Origin: Sphingomonas sp. M1-B02
Lineage (GTDB): Bacteria; Pseudomonadota; Alphaproteobacteria; Sphingomonadales; Sphingomonadaceae
DNA length: 64,000 bases
Reading direction: 5' to 3'
Assembly (NCBI RefSeq): GCF_026167525.1
Contig: NZ_CP110679.1
Location: 1,116,001 to 1,180,000, forward strand
Part shown: positions 9,108-17,075 of the stretch, piece by piece
How the letters are laid out: each line of letters opens with the position of its first letter
How positions within the stretch are numbered: the first letter of the stretch is position 1
Program-made: the position numbers and the translations under genes
Notes under the pieces: generated by a model
What the model saw: the letters and a program-made list of their open reading frames with translations, nothing else
What the model was told of the DNA's origin: nothing
Database searches by the model: none

Positions 9108-9803
9108 CTAGGGCATCAGACGCTTGCGCCCCTGCGACAGATGCCAGCGCATCGCGAGCGCAGCGCCGTCGCCGTCCTGTGCGTGGATCGCCTCGACGAT
9201 CATCTCATGTTCGCGCAGCATCGCCTGGATCGCGGAGGAAGGCCGCGAGCGGGAGATGTCCACGCCCGCGCGCAACACCTTGTGGATGTCTTCGCGCATA
9301 TGATCGAGCGCGACCACGAACGCGGTGTTTGCGGTCCCCAGCGCGATCGCCCGATGCAGCTTCCAATCCTCGTCGTGCGCCGGCCCGTTCGAATGCAACG
9401 CACCCCGCAGCGCGTCCATCGCATCCGCGATCGCTTCCATCTGCTGGGGCGAGCGCCGGGTAGCCGCCAGCCGGCACGCCTCCGATTCGAGCACGAAGCG
9501 GACCTCATAGGTGCCGAGAGTCGCCGACAATTCCTCCATCGGCATATGCGCGCCGAGCCGTTCCGACGGGCGTCGCATCACATAGGAGCCGGCGCCGCGG
9601 CGCGCCTCGGTGATCCCGTCGGACGCCAGCCGGACCAGTGCCTCGCGCACCACGGTTCGCGACATGCCGAAGGTCTCGGCCAGCCGCGCCTCCGAGGGGA
9701 GCCGATCGCCGATATCCAGATCCTGGTTGTTGATGATCTCGACGATCTGGGTGTAGGCCCGGTCCGCCAGACGGCCTTCGTTCGTCGCAGATAGTCGCGC
9801 CAA
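9108..9803 (-). CDS. GntR family regulator with FCD domain (FadR subfamily)
   Basis: 231-residue regulator. The winged HTH (about residues 8-75) shows RLADRAYTQIVEIINNQDLDIGDRLPSE and FGMSRTVVREALVRLASDGI. An FCD ligand domain follows, with EVRFVLESEACRLAA, a Asp-x-x-x-His segment (DEDWKLHRAI) and HEMIVEAI. The best start is a TTG at 9803 preceded by GGGGAGGGG; the ATG frame further upstream is not family-like. A perfect palindrome 54 bases upstream is a likely autoregulatory operator. The regulated pathway is not obvious: a small unknown gene diverges from it, and the catabolic island is 2 kb away. Confidence 0.9.
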   Translation of the reverse strand: MARLSATNEGRLADRAYTQIVEIINNQDLDIGDRLPSEARLAETFGMSRTVVREALVRLASDGITEARRGAGSYVMRRPSERLGAHMPMEELSATLGTYEVRFVLESEACRLAATRRSPQQMEAIADAMDALRGALHSNGPAHDEDWKLHRAIALGTANTAFVVALDHMREDIHKVLRAGVDISRSRPSSAIQAMLREHEMIVEAIHAQDGDGAALAMRWHLSQGRKRLMP

Positions 9804-9856
9804 GCGCCGCCCCTCCCCTGTTTCGAGAATGATAGCGCCGAATGGTTTGCCGATCA

Positions 9857-9873
9857 AATCTGTCGGACAGATT
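9857..9873. promoter_or_regulatory. Palindromic operator candidate for the adjacent GntR regulator
   Basis: AATCTGTCGGACAGATT is a perfect 8-bp inverted repeat around one central base. The form CTGTC-N-GACAG fits the operator style of FadR-subfamily GntR proteins, whose gene starts 54 bases away. Confidence 0.65.
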
Positions 9874-9930
9874 GGGCGGCGCTTCAGGCAATTCGAGCAT
9901 TGACGTTCCGATCGGCTGCGGCATACTCGA

Positions 9931-9947
9931 AATCTGTCCAACCGATT
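9931..9947. promoter_or_regulatory. Second, imperfect copy of the GntR operator
   Basis: AATCTGTCCAACCGATT repeats the left half-site AATCTGTC exactly, with a degenerate right half, 74 bases from the perfect copy. Paired sites could cover both the regulator promoter and the promoter of the divergent small gene at 10051. Confidence 0.5.
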
Positions 9948-10050
9948 CTGAACAGCCCGAGAAGCGCGGCAGATCGACGAGACCCACGAAAATGCCACGG
10001 CGACCAGGAAGACCCGGCGCAGATGGCGAAGAAATCAGGAGGGAATGGCT

Positions 10051-10299
10051 ATGATATGCGCGACCGCGGTCGATCTGCCGCCAATGGATGCTTTGGCCGA
10101 AGTCTATGTCAGCCGGCCCGCCGCACGCGGCGGCCCCGTCGCGGCGATGTTCGGCCCGTTCGGCGACTGCGCCTTCGTCCTGTTGCGGCAGGGCGGCTAC
10201 GGCGAAAGCGAATGCTGGATCCAGAGCGAGACCGGCCGGATTTCCTTCGCCGATGTGATCGCAGCGGATCGGGCGGGGCTGATCCAGCGCGCGACCTGA
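10051..10299 (+). CDS. Small hypothetical protein, 82 aa
   Basis: I do not recognise a family. The product (MICATAVDLPPMDALAEVYV...) is a compact soluble protein with no signal peptide or membrane helix and a central hydrophobic patch FGDCAFVLLRQGGYGESECWIQ. The second ATG at 10051 is preferred because AGGAGGG lies seven bases upstream; the first ATG at 10045 would sit on top of it. It diverges from the GntR regulator, and both palindromes lie between them, so it may be under that regulator's control. The strong ribosome site argues it is real. Confidence 0.6.
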   Translation: MICATAVDLPPMDALAEVYVSRPAARGGPVAAMFGPFGDCAFVLLRQGGYGESECWIQSETGRISFADVIAADRAGLIQRAT

Positions 10300-10316
10300 G
10301 CCGCGAGGCGTCCTGA

Positions 10317-10487
10317 TCAGCCGCCGCGGCGCAGGCGGTCGACTTCGCGCAGCAGTGCATCGAGCCGCCTGGTCTCGGCATCGTCGCCGCGCCGAACGGC
10401 CGCGGTTATCCGATCTACGATATGCTGCGGCGCCTTGCCGCCGTGCGAATTGATCAGTCGCTTCGCATCATCGCTGGGCTCAGTCAT
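10317..10487 (-). CDS. Small protein resembling the DUF6961 group of sphingomonads
   Basis: 56-residue protein, MTEPSDDAKRLINSHGGKA then PQHIVDRITAAVRRGDDAE and TRRLDALLREVDRLRRGG. The pattern HG-x2-AP-x4-RI-x2-x3-GD is like small sphingomonad proteins annotated as DUF6961, but I cannot confirm this without a search. Charged, helical, cytoplasmic, and convergent with the 82-aa gene. No function can be stated. Confidence 0.45.
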   Translation of the reverse strand: MTEPSDDAKRLINSHGGKAPQHIVDRITAAVRRGDDAETRRLDALLREVDRLRRGG

Positions 10488-10580
10488 CCGCCCCCATTGG
10501 ACGGTTCCGGGCGACGATGCACGTACCTGCATCAATTCCGGCGGGGTTCCGCTACTCAGAATGGCGCTTTCGCACCTCCG

Positions 10581-11510
10581 TCAGCCGAAACGAACCGGCG
10601 TCGGTCGCCCCGAAAGATAGGCGCGGCTCGGCGCCGCGAAGGGAAAGCCGGCGGTCGCCAGCCGGTTGAGCACGATCCGGATCGTGTGAAAGATGTTCGC
10701 GCTGGTCGCCTGCGGCTCGCGGGCGTTCAACCATTCTTCGGAGATCAGCAGTCCATTGCGTACGCGAACCGCGCGTCCGTCACGCAACAGCAATTCGACT
10801 CTCCGCCGCACCGTCGCCTCGGGAATACCCAGGACCCGCGCGACCGCCACCACGCGCACCGGCCGTCGCAGTTCGTCGGGAGGCACCGCGCCGGCATAGC
10901 CGTGAAGCGGCGCGAGGACCGGCGAATAAGTGATGTCGCGCGAGTTTGCGCAGAGAATCGTCGAGAAGATCACCAGTTCCAGCCAGTCGTGATGGATGGT
11001 GCGGTTCGATTCCGCGACGGCGAGCATGATATCGACGACGCTCTGGATACCGGTCAGGGCGACATAGCGCTCGCCGTTCCGCTCCTCCGGCAGCGCCAGC
11101 CCGAAATGCTTGAGGTCCTCGACGAACCGCACGAAACTGTCATGCGCCCGGGCCAGCGCGCGTTCGAATTCCGGGCGGAACAGGGTCTGCGGGTTCGCCG
11201 CAATGCCGCCCTCGACGCGGACGCACAGCCCCTCGTCGATCATCCCGTTGATGTGGCGGCGGACGGTCTCGAACGAGCGCGACAGGGAAGTTGCGATCGA
11301 GTGGGTCGATATCGCCCGCGACGCGCCGGCATCCCCCGCGCCCACCCCGCCCGAATAGGATTGCCGCACGATCAGCGCATAGAGGATGAAGCGATCCAGG
11401 TTTCCGTCGAAGATCGGCAGCGCGGTCGCCAGAATATTGGTCTGCATCTCCGCCAGGAGACGCGTCACTTGCCGCACGGGAAGGGAATGGGAAGAAGGCG
11501 AGACCGTCAT
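10581..11510 (-). CDS. Unrecognised protein with two helix-turn-helix-like segments
   Basis: About 309 residues from the start chosen here. One segment (about residues 65-100: AISTHSIATSLSRSFETVRRHINGMIDEGL) looks like a winged HTH. A second near the C-terminus (RVVAVARVLGIPEATVRRRVELLLRDGRAVR) has the same form, so the protein may be a two-HTH DNA-binding regulator. The middle is hydrophobic and helical without clear membrane spans. I know no named family for it. No good ribosome site marks the start, and ATGs further upstream in frame remain possible. It sits at the border of the catabolic island, same strand as the monooxygenase gene upstream of it. Confidence 0.6.
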   Translation of the reverse strand: MTVSPSSHSLPVRQVTRLLAEMQTNILATALPIFDGNLDRFILYALIVRQSYSGGVGAGDAGASRAISTHSIATSLSRSFETVRRHINGMIDEGLCVRVEGGIAANPQTLFRPEFERALARAHDSFVRFVEDLKHFGLALPEERNGERYVALTGIQSVVDIMLAVAESNRTIHHDWLELVIFSTILCANSRDITYSPVLAPLHGYAGAVPPDELRRPVRVVAVARVLGIPEATVRRRVELLLRDGRAVRVRNGLLISEEWLNAREPQATSANIFHTIRIVLNRLATAGFPFAAPSRAYLSGRPTPVRFG

Positions 11511-11865
11511 ACGTGGCCCATGCTTACAGAGCCCGCATCGCCCGTCGAAGCCGACCGGCGCCAGATTCGCCATTTTGGGTATTCTGAGAGCAGGCCCGCA
11601 GGCAGTCAACGGGCGAGGTCGCCGCGCCGGCTAGCCCATGCTGTCGGGAAGTGGCGGCGCTGCCAGTCTAATGCGAACCGCTCTCCCCCACGATGTGGCT
11701 GGGCACCTGAGCGCGATGGCTTAGCTCGCAATTGCCATCTAGTCGGTGAGCCATGACGCTTCAGCGCCTCTGATGCTCGGGCCATTGCCTTTAATTCCGG
11801 GTCTCTTGTGCGGGCGGGTACTCTCCCCAAACTTACCGCTCGATGGATGAGCTTGACGGAGCCCT

Positions 11866-11889
11866 TGGCAGTGCTTGAACTGCCATTTT
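11866..11889. terminator. Hairpin after the receptor-monooxygenase operon
   Basis: TGGCAGT and ACTGCCA pair perfectly around a 6-base loop, 7 bases beyond the monooxygenase stop. A T-run follows only on the plus strand, so on the minus strand it lacks the U-tract of a classical terminator and may instead stabilise the 3' end. The rest of 11511-11892 (about 380 bases) shows no gene. Confidence 0.5.
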
Positions 11890-11892
11890 CGG

Positions 11893-13701
11893 TCAGGCGA
11901 TGGTCAACCCTCGGAGCCCCTCGGCCCGCCACTCCCGGATGAGCGTGTAGAAAGCGATCGGCCCGGCGCCATAATATTCGTCTGACCGGCTTATCCCCTC
12001 GCCCACCTGGCCCTCGTCGTTGAAGTTGCCGGGGGTGCATTCGCGTTGGAAGTCGTGGAAGCTCTTGTCCTTAGCACGGATCGTCGAGACCCAGTCGGCT
12101 TCGGCTTCGGCCGTCGGCTCCACGAGCGTCGCACCGCGGTCCTCGGCGACCTTCAGCACGTCCGCGATATGCTCGGCCTGCTCGTCGAGGCAGTAGGTGA
12201 GGTTGAAGGCGAGACCGTTCTGCGAACCGCCCATGTGAAAGAGATTGGGGAACCCCGCCGAGTAGAACCCGTGCAGGGTTCGCATCCCCCCGCTCCATTC
12301 TTCCGCCAACGAAACCCCGCCCCGCCCATAGATCGGATGCCCCTTCTGCTGCGCCTTCGCGCCATAAGCATTGCCGAAATCGAAGCCGGTCGCGAAGATC
12401 ACACAGTCCACAGGATACAGCGTCCCGCCCGCCAGGAAGCCCTGTTCGGTGAAGCCGTCCAGCCCCTTGCCATCGGTATCGACAAGATCGACATTCGGCC
12501 GATTGAATGCAGGCAAATAATCGTCGTTGAAGCACGGCCGCTTACAGAATTGGCGATACCACGGCTTGAGCGCCTCCGCGGTAGCGGGGTCCTCGACCAG
12601 TTCGTCCACGCGGTGGCGGATCTGGTTCATCTTGACGAAGTCGGCGAGCTCGGCCTTGGCCCGTTTCTCCTCGAGCGGGGCGTCCGGCGCCAGCGCGAAT
12701 GCGTTGAGAGCGCGCACCGTATCGGTCCAACCATCGGCGACCAGATCCTTGTCCTGCGGCACGCCTGTCGTCAGCGCGACGAAATTGTCGCGGCGGCGGC
12801 GCTGCCAGCCCGGCTCAAGCGTCTGCCACCAGTCCGGATCGGTCGGCCGATTGCCGCGTTCGTCGATCCCTGAAGGCGTCCGCTGCACGACATAGAGATG
12901 CTGGGCATAGCGCGCGACGTGCGGCACCGCCTGGATGCCGGTGGCGCCTGTGCCAACGATCGCCACGCGCTTGTCGGACAGGCCCGTCAACCCGCCGTTC
13001 GAATCGCCCTTCGAATATTCATAGTCCCAGCGGCTGGTGTGGAAGATATGCCCTTTGAACCGCTCGATGCCAGGGATGCCGGGCAGCTTGGGCCGATCGA
13101 GGATGCCGTTGGTGCGGATGACATACCGCGCCTTGAAGGCGTCTTCGCGATCGGTGCGGACCAGCCATTTGCGCTCGTTTTCCAGCCACCGGAGCTCGGT
13201 GACGGCGGTCTGGAACAGCGCATCTTCGTAAAGCTCGAAATGCCTGCCGATCCGCTTGGCATGCCCCCAGATCTCGGGGCCGCGCGAATACCGCTCGACG
13301 GGCATGTACCCCGTCTCTTCGAGCAAAGGCATGTAGATGTAGGATTCGACGTCGCACTGGATGCCAGGATAGCGGTTCCAATACCAGGTGCCGCCGAAAT
13401 CCCCCGCCTTCTCGACAAAACGGATGCCGCCGATCCCTTGCTTGCGCAAAGCGGCGCCGGCGGAGAGACCGGCAAAGCCGCCGCCTATGATCACGACATT
13501 GACTTCGTCTGTCACCGGCGCCCGCGTAAAGCCCGGCTCCACATAAGGGTCTTGAGCGAAGCGCGCGAAATCTCCGGTCGGGGCAACGAACTGGCTGCCG
13601 CCCTCGTCCCGAAGCCGTTTGTCGCGCTCCGCGCGATATTTCGCGCGGAGCTCATCGGGATCGAAGTCGAGTTCGTTCCCGCCCGGCAGGTCTTTACGCA
13701 C
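11893..13701 (-). CDS. Baeyer-Villiger-type flavin-containing monooxygenase
   Basis: FAD- and NADPH-dependent monooxygenase (602 aa) predicted to insert oxygen next to a ketone, giving an ester or lactone. It has the ~90-residue N-terminal extension of the phenylacetone/4-hydroxyacetophenone monooxygenase-like group (NELDFDPDELRAKYRAERDK, DPYVEPGFTRAPVTDEV). Then come the FAD Rossmann motif IIGGGFAGLSAG, the BVMO fingerprint FKGHIFHTSRWDYEYS and the NADPH motif VGTGATGIQA. The GTG start at 13701 has AAGGAAG upstream and lies 22 bases after the receptor gene, so receptor and monooxygenase form one operon. A second BVMO lies at 32391. The substrate ketone is unknown. Confidence 0.92.
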   Translation of the reverse strand: MRKDLPGGNELDFDPDELRAKYRAERDKRLRDEGGSQFVAPTGDFARFAQDPYVEPGFTRAPVTDEVNVVIIGGGFAGLSAGAALRKQGIGGIRFVEKAGDFGGTWYWNRYPGIQCDVESYIYMPLLEETGYMPVERYSRGPEIWGHAKRIGRHFELYEDALFQTAVTELRWLENERKWLVRTDREDAFKARYVIRTNGILDRPKLPGIPGIERFKGHIFHTSRWDYEYSKGDSNGGLTGLSDKRVAIVGTGATGIQAVPHVARYAQHLYVVQRTPSGIDERGNRPTDPDWWQTLEPGWQRRRRDNFVALTTGVPQDKDLVADGWTDTVRALNAFALAPDAPLEEKRAKAELADFVKMNQIRHRVDELVEDPATAEALKPWYRQFCKRPCFNDDYLPAFNRPNVDLVDTDGKGLDGFTEQGFLAGGTLYPVDCVIFATGFDFGNAYGAKAQQKGHPIYGRGGVSLAEEWSGGMRTLHGFYSAGFPNLFHMGGSQNGLAFNLTYCLDEQAEHIADVLKVAEDRGATLVEPTAEAEADWVSTIRAKDKSFHDFQRECTPGNFNDEGQVGEGISRSDEYYGAGPIAFYTLIREWRAEGLRGLTIA

Positions 13702-13723
13702 TAACCGCTTCCTTCTGCGTAAC

Positions 13724-16036
13724 TCAGAACTTGATCGTGCCTTCGAGCGCGAGCGACCGATATTCGTCCATGCCATAAATCGCACGCGCAACACCGGTGA
13801 TCGAGGCCGGGAAGCGTATCGAGGCCGCTGCGGTCTTCTTGTCCGTCAGATTACGGCCCACCAAGGCGACGTTCCACTTATCGTCGGTGCCGCCAAGCTG
13901 AACGCGCGCATCGATCTTGGCCCAGCCGTCTTGTTTGCCCCAGATGGGGTTATAACCGTCGGCGATGAAGTAGCTCGAGCGAAACAAGGTGTTCGCCGTC
14001 ACGAGGAAGTTCAGATTGTCGCTGAGATCGCGATCGAAGCGGAAGCCGACATTGCCGCTCCACTTTGGTGCGAACTGCAGCGGCGTGCCCTTGATATTGT
14101 GCGCGGCGATACTCACCGGATCGGCCGAGTTGCACTGCACCAGCGTTTCAAGGCTGAGGCACGGCGCGCCGGGATAATCGTCGAACTTCGCATCGAGATA
14201 CGCAAGCGAAGCGCTCAATTGCAGTCCCGTAGCCACCAGCCACTGCGCTTCCGCCTCGACACCCGTCGATGACGCGATGGCAGCGTTGCGCGTGAAGAAG
14301 GTGCGGCGATCGGGATCATAGGCCGATTGTTGCAAGTCCTTGAACTTGGTCTTGAAGACCGACACGTTGAAGGTCGCCCTACCCCCGGCCAACGTCGCCT
14401 TCATGCCGGCTTCGTAATTGGTCGAGCGCTCCGGCTTGAACTGGAAGCCCGCGGGCGTGACGTTATAGGTGTTCGAGACGAACCCGCCCGATTTTGACCC
14501 GCGGCCATAGGTCGCATAAAACATGATGTCCTTCGACGCATCGAACTGCAGCGTCGCGGAAGGATCGACATAATCCTCGTTCAGCCGACCGCTGACGTCG
14601 GGTCCGATCGCATTGAACACCGATCCTGAGACGGTGCGCGAGGTGAAATCGCCATGCTTGGTGGTGTTCGAGTAGCGCAGGCCGCCGATCGCACGAACCG
14701 CATCGGCTAGGCGGACCGTCGCCTGCCCAAAGAAGGAATAGGACCAGCTCGTCTGATCGAAGTCCGTCGACTGCGCGCCCGTGATCGTATTGGTCGCCCC
14801 CAGATTCTGGTAATAGCTGTCCTGGTGAAGATGATAATCGGCGGTGTCGAAGTAGCCGCCGATCACATATTCCACAGTGCCCCCGGTCGGCGATGCCAAT
14901 CGGATTTCCTGCGAATATTGATCGAACGCCTCGGGGAAGCCATTGGCATAGCGCCGGTTGGAGCCGTTGGCCGGGACGGTCCGATCGGGGCTGTATTCGT
15001 CATAGGCGCTCAGGCGCTTGGTCGTGAAATGCGACCAGCCGGAGATTGAGGTCAGCGTATGTTCGCCCAAGGCGATGTTCGCGGTGAGTGCGACATTGGT
15101 GCTCTTGATCCCGCTCTGCTCGGGGATCGGCGCGGGGCCATAGGGATCGGAGACATAGCGCGTATCGGTGAAATTCGTCTTCTCGGTCAGCGATCCGGAA
15201 TGGGTGATGCCGCCCATCAGCTGATGCCGCCCATATTCGCCCTTCAGCGTCACATCCACGCCAGCGCTCGGCTCCCAGCGCAGGGTGGCGCGGATCAGTT
15301 CCTGGTCGAGCCGGGGATCGTCCTCACCGGTCGCGACATTGCGGAGCCAGCCCTTCTGGCGCACGAACTTGCCGGCGACGCGTAGGCCGAGCGTGTCGCT
15401 TAGCGGTCCGCTGGCGAACCCAGTGAATTCATAGCCCTTGCGCTCGAAATTATAGGCGGCGGAAAGCGAGCCCTTCAGCGTCTTGGTGGGGCCGGCGGAG
15501 ATCAGGCTGATCGCGCCTGCCGCGGTGTTGCGGCCGAACAGCGCACCCTGCGGCCCGCGCAGCACTTCGACGCGCTCGAGATCGAAGAAGGGTGCCGAGA
15601 ATTGCGCGCCGCGGCCGCCATAAATGCCGTCGAGATAGACCGAGACTTCCTGATCAAACGCGACATTGTTCGGCCCCGATCCGAAGCCACGGATATAGAC
15701 GACCGGGTTCACGCCCGAATTCAGGATCGCCATGTTGGGCACATAGGCCTGGAGGCTGCGCAGATCGGTGATCTGGCGCTCGGTGATGTCCTCGCCCGCG
15801 ATCGCGGCGATCGAGACCGGCACGTCCTGCAGACGCTGCGCGCGCTTGGTCGCGGTGACGACGATTTCGCCCAGTACGTTGGAATTTTCGGCGGGCTCGG
15901 CGTCCTGCATCACTGCCTCTGCCGGCGCCGGTGCGGCATCCTGCGCCGCGGCCGATGCCGCGCTCATCGCAATTCCCCCGGCGAACAACGCCGACAATAT
16001 GCGCGTCGTTGAATTGAGCTCGATCCGCATGCGCAT
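13724..16036 (-). CDS. TonB-dependent outer membrane receptor 1
   Basis: Outer membrane gated channel (770 aa). A signal peptide ends near SAASAAAQDA. A TonB box/plug start GEIVVTATKRAQRLQDVPVSI follows, then the plug with VYIRGFGSGPNNVAFDQEVSVYLDG, and a 22-strand barrel ending in an aromatic residue (EGTIKF), as outer membrane proteins should. The start at 16036 follows AGGAGAGGG. The FecA-like N-terminal signalling domain is absent, so it is a plain transporter. Being first in an operon with a Baeyer-Villiger enzyme implies uptake of a hydrophobic organic substrate rather than iron, which is common in sphingomonads. Palindromic operators lie upstream. Confidence 0.93.
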   Translation of the reverse strand: MRMRIELNSTTRILSALFAGGIAMSAASAAAQDAAPAPAEAVMQDAEPAENSNVLGEIVVTATKRAQRLQDVPVSIAAIAGEDITERQITDLRSLQAYVPNMAILNSGVNPVVYIRGFGSGPNNVAFDQEVSVYLDGIYGGRGAQFSAPFFDLERVEVLRGPQGALFGRNTAAGAISLISAGPTKTLKGSLSAAYNFERKGYEFTGFASGPLSDTLGLRVAGKFVRQKGWLRNVATGEDDPRLDQELIRATLRWEPSAGVDVTLKGEYGRHQLMGGITHSGSLTEKTNFTDTRYVSDPYGPAPIPEQSGIKSTNVALTANIALGEHTLTSISGWSHFTTKRLSAYDEYSPDRTVPANGSNRRYANGFPEAFDQYSQEIRLASPTGGTVEYVIGGYFDTADYHLHQDSYYQNLGATNTITGAQSTDFDQTSWSYSFFGQATVRLADAVRAIGGLRYSNTTKHGDFTSRTVSGSVFNAIGPDVSGRLNEDYVDPSATLQFDASKDIMFYATYGRGSKSGGFVSNTYNVTPAGFQFKPERSTNYEAGMKATLAGGRATFNVSVFKTKFKDLQQSAYDPDRRTFFTRNAAIASSTGVEAEAQWLVATGLQLSASLAYLDAKFDDYPGAPCLSLETLVQCNSADPVSIAAHNIKGTPLQFAPKWSGNVGFRFDRDLSDNLNFLVTANTLFRSSYFIADGYNPIWGKQDGWAKIDARVQLGGTDDKWNVALVGRNLTDKKTAAASIRFPASITGVARAIYGMDEYRSLALEGTIKF

Positions 16037-16145
16037 CCTGACCCTCTCCTGGTTGGCCGCCTGCACTTCGAGGTGCGGGCTGTGCCGTTAGAAGCCGGTC
16101 ACTCCCTCTTTCGCGGAAACGCCAGCCTTGCTTTGAAGTTACATG

Positions 16146-16289
16146 ATTGGATGCATATTGCAACACGCCGCGAAACCGTCGAGTCTCACTTCGGACTCCA
16201 TATGTTGCATAATTGCCAATTTTACGGTGGTTACCGCGCAAATGACAGGTTTACAGCCGTTTTGGCAGGTTCGTCTAAATGGATACAAT
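16146..16289. promoter_or_regulatory. Two degenerate copies of the island operator between receptor 1 and an SDR gene
   Basis: ATTGGATGCATA (16146-16157) and AATGGATACAAT (16278-16289) each match 9 of 12 positions of ATTGCATGCAAT. A lone half-site TTGCAT occurs near 16205. They lie in the divergent promoter region of the receptor operon and the dehydrogenase gene. The second copy is 10 bases before the SDR start codons, where a bound repressor would block translation-proximal transcription. Confidence 0.55.
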
Positions 16290-16298
16290 CGAGCGGAG

Positions 16299-17075
16299 AT
16301 GATGATGATGCGATTGGCGGGCAAGACGGCTTTGGTAACCGGCGCGGCAAGCGGCATCGGCCGGGCCTGTGCGCAGCTGATGGCCGAACAAGGTGCGCAT
16401 CTATTCCTGGGCGACGTGGACGATGCAGCCGGCCGCGCCGAGACCGCTGCGCTGGAGGCTGCCGGCTTTGGCGCGACCTATCTGAATCTAAACGTCGCCA
16501 GCGAAGCCTATTGGCAGGCCGCGGCGCGGGCAGTGCGCGAACAGGCCGGTCGGCTCGATATCCTCGTCAACAATGCCGGGATCGGGATCGGCGGACCGAT
16601 CGAAGATCTGTCGCTGGAGGATTGGCGGCGGCAACAAGCAGTGAACCTCGACGGGCCGTTCCTCGGCATCAAGCATTGCCTGCCGCTGATGCGCGAAGGC
16701 GGCGGCGGATCAATCGTCAACATCGCCTCGGTCACCGGAATTCGCGGATCGGGCGTGTTCGTCTCCTATGCCGCGTCGAAGGGCGGATTGCTCGCCTTCA
16801 CGCGGGCGATGGCCAAGCAGTGCGCCGCAGCGCGTGACGGGGTTCGCGTCAACGCCGTCGCGCCCGGCGTTATCGAGACGCCGATCTTCGCGCGGCTGGA
16901 GGGCGTGCCCGGCAATGCCGCGGACGCCGCCGCTACCGCCGCGCGGCTCGTCCCGCTCGGCCATGCCGGCACGCCGGAGGACGTGGCGCACGGCGTGCTC
17001 TATCTCGCCAGCGACGAGGCGCGCTACGTCACCGGCACCGAACTCGTCATCGACGGTGGGCTGCTGATCGGCTGA
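16299..17075 (+). CDS. Short-chain dehydrogenase/reductase (classical SDR)
   Basis: NAD(P)-dependent alcohol/ketone oxidoreductase, about 258 aa. It shows the cofactor motif TGAASGIGR (about residues 12-20), NNAG (NNAGIGIGG), the catalytic Ser region SIVNIASVTG and YAASKGG with the catalytic Tyr and Lys. The Asp in FLGDVDDAA after beta-2 suggests NAD preference. Four ATGs in a row follow GAGCGGAG, so the exact first residue is uncertain by 3-9 bases. It diverges from the TonB receptor under shared operator copies. Its 3' end overlaps the convergent MFS gene by 52 bases, which is unusual. It would oxidise a hydroxyl to the ketone used by the monooxygenase, or the reverse. Confidence 0.88.
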   Translation: MMMMRLAGKTALVTGAASGIGRACAQLMAEQGAHLFLGDVDDAAGRAETAALEAAGFGATYLNLNVASEAYWQAAARAVREQAGRLDILVNNAGIGIGGPIEDLSLEDWRRQQAVNLDGPFLGIKHCLPLMREGGGGSIVNIASVTGIRGSGVFVSYAASKGGLLAFTRAMAKQCAAARDGVRVNAVAPGVIETPIFARLEGVPGNAADAAATAARLVPLGHAGTPEDVAHGVLYLASDEARYVTGTELVIDGGLLIG

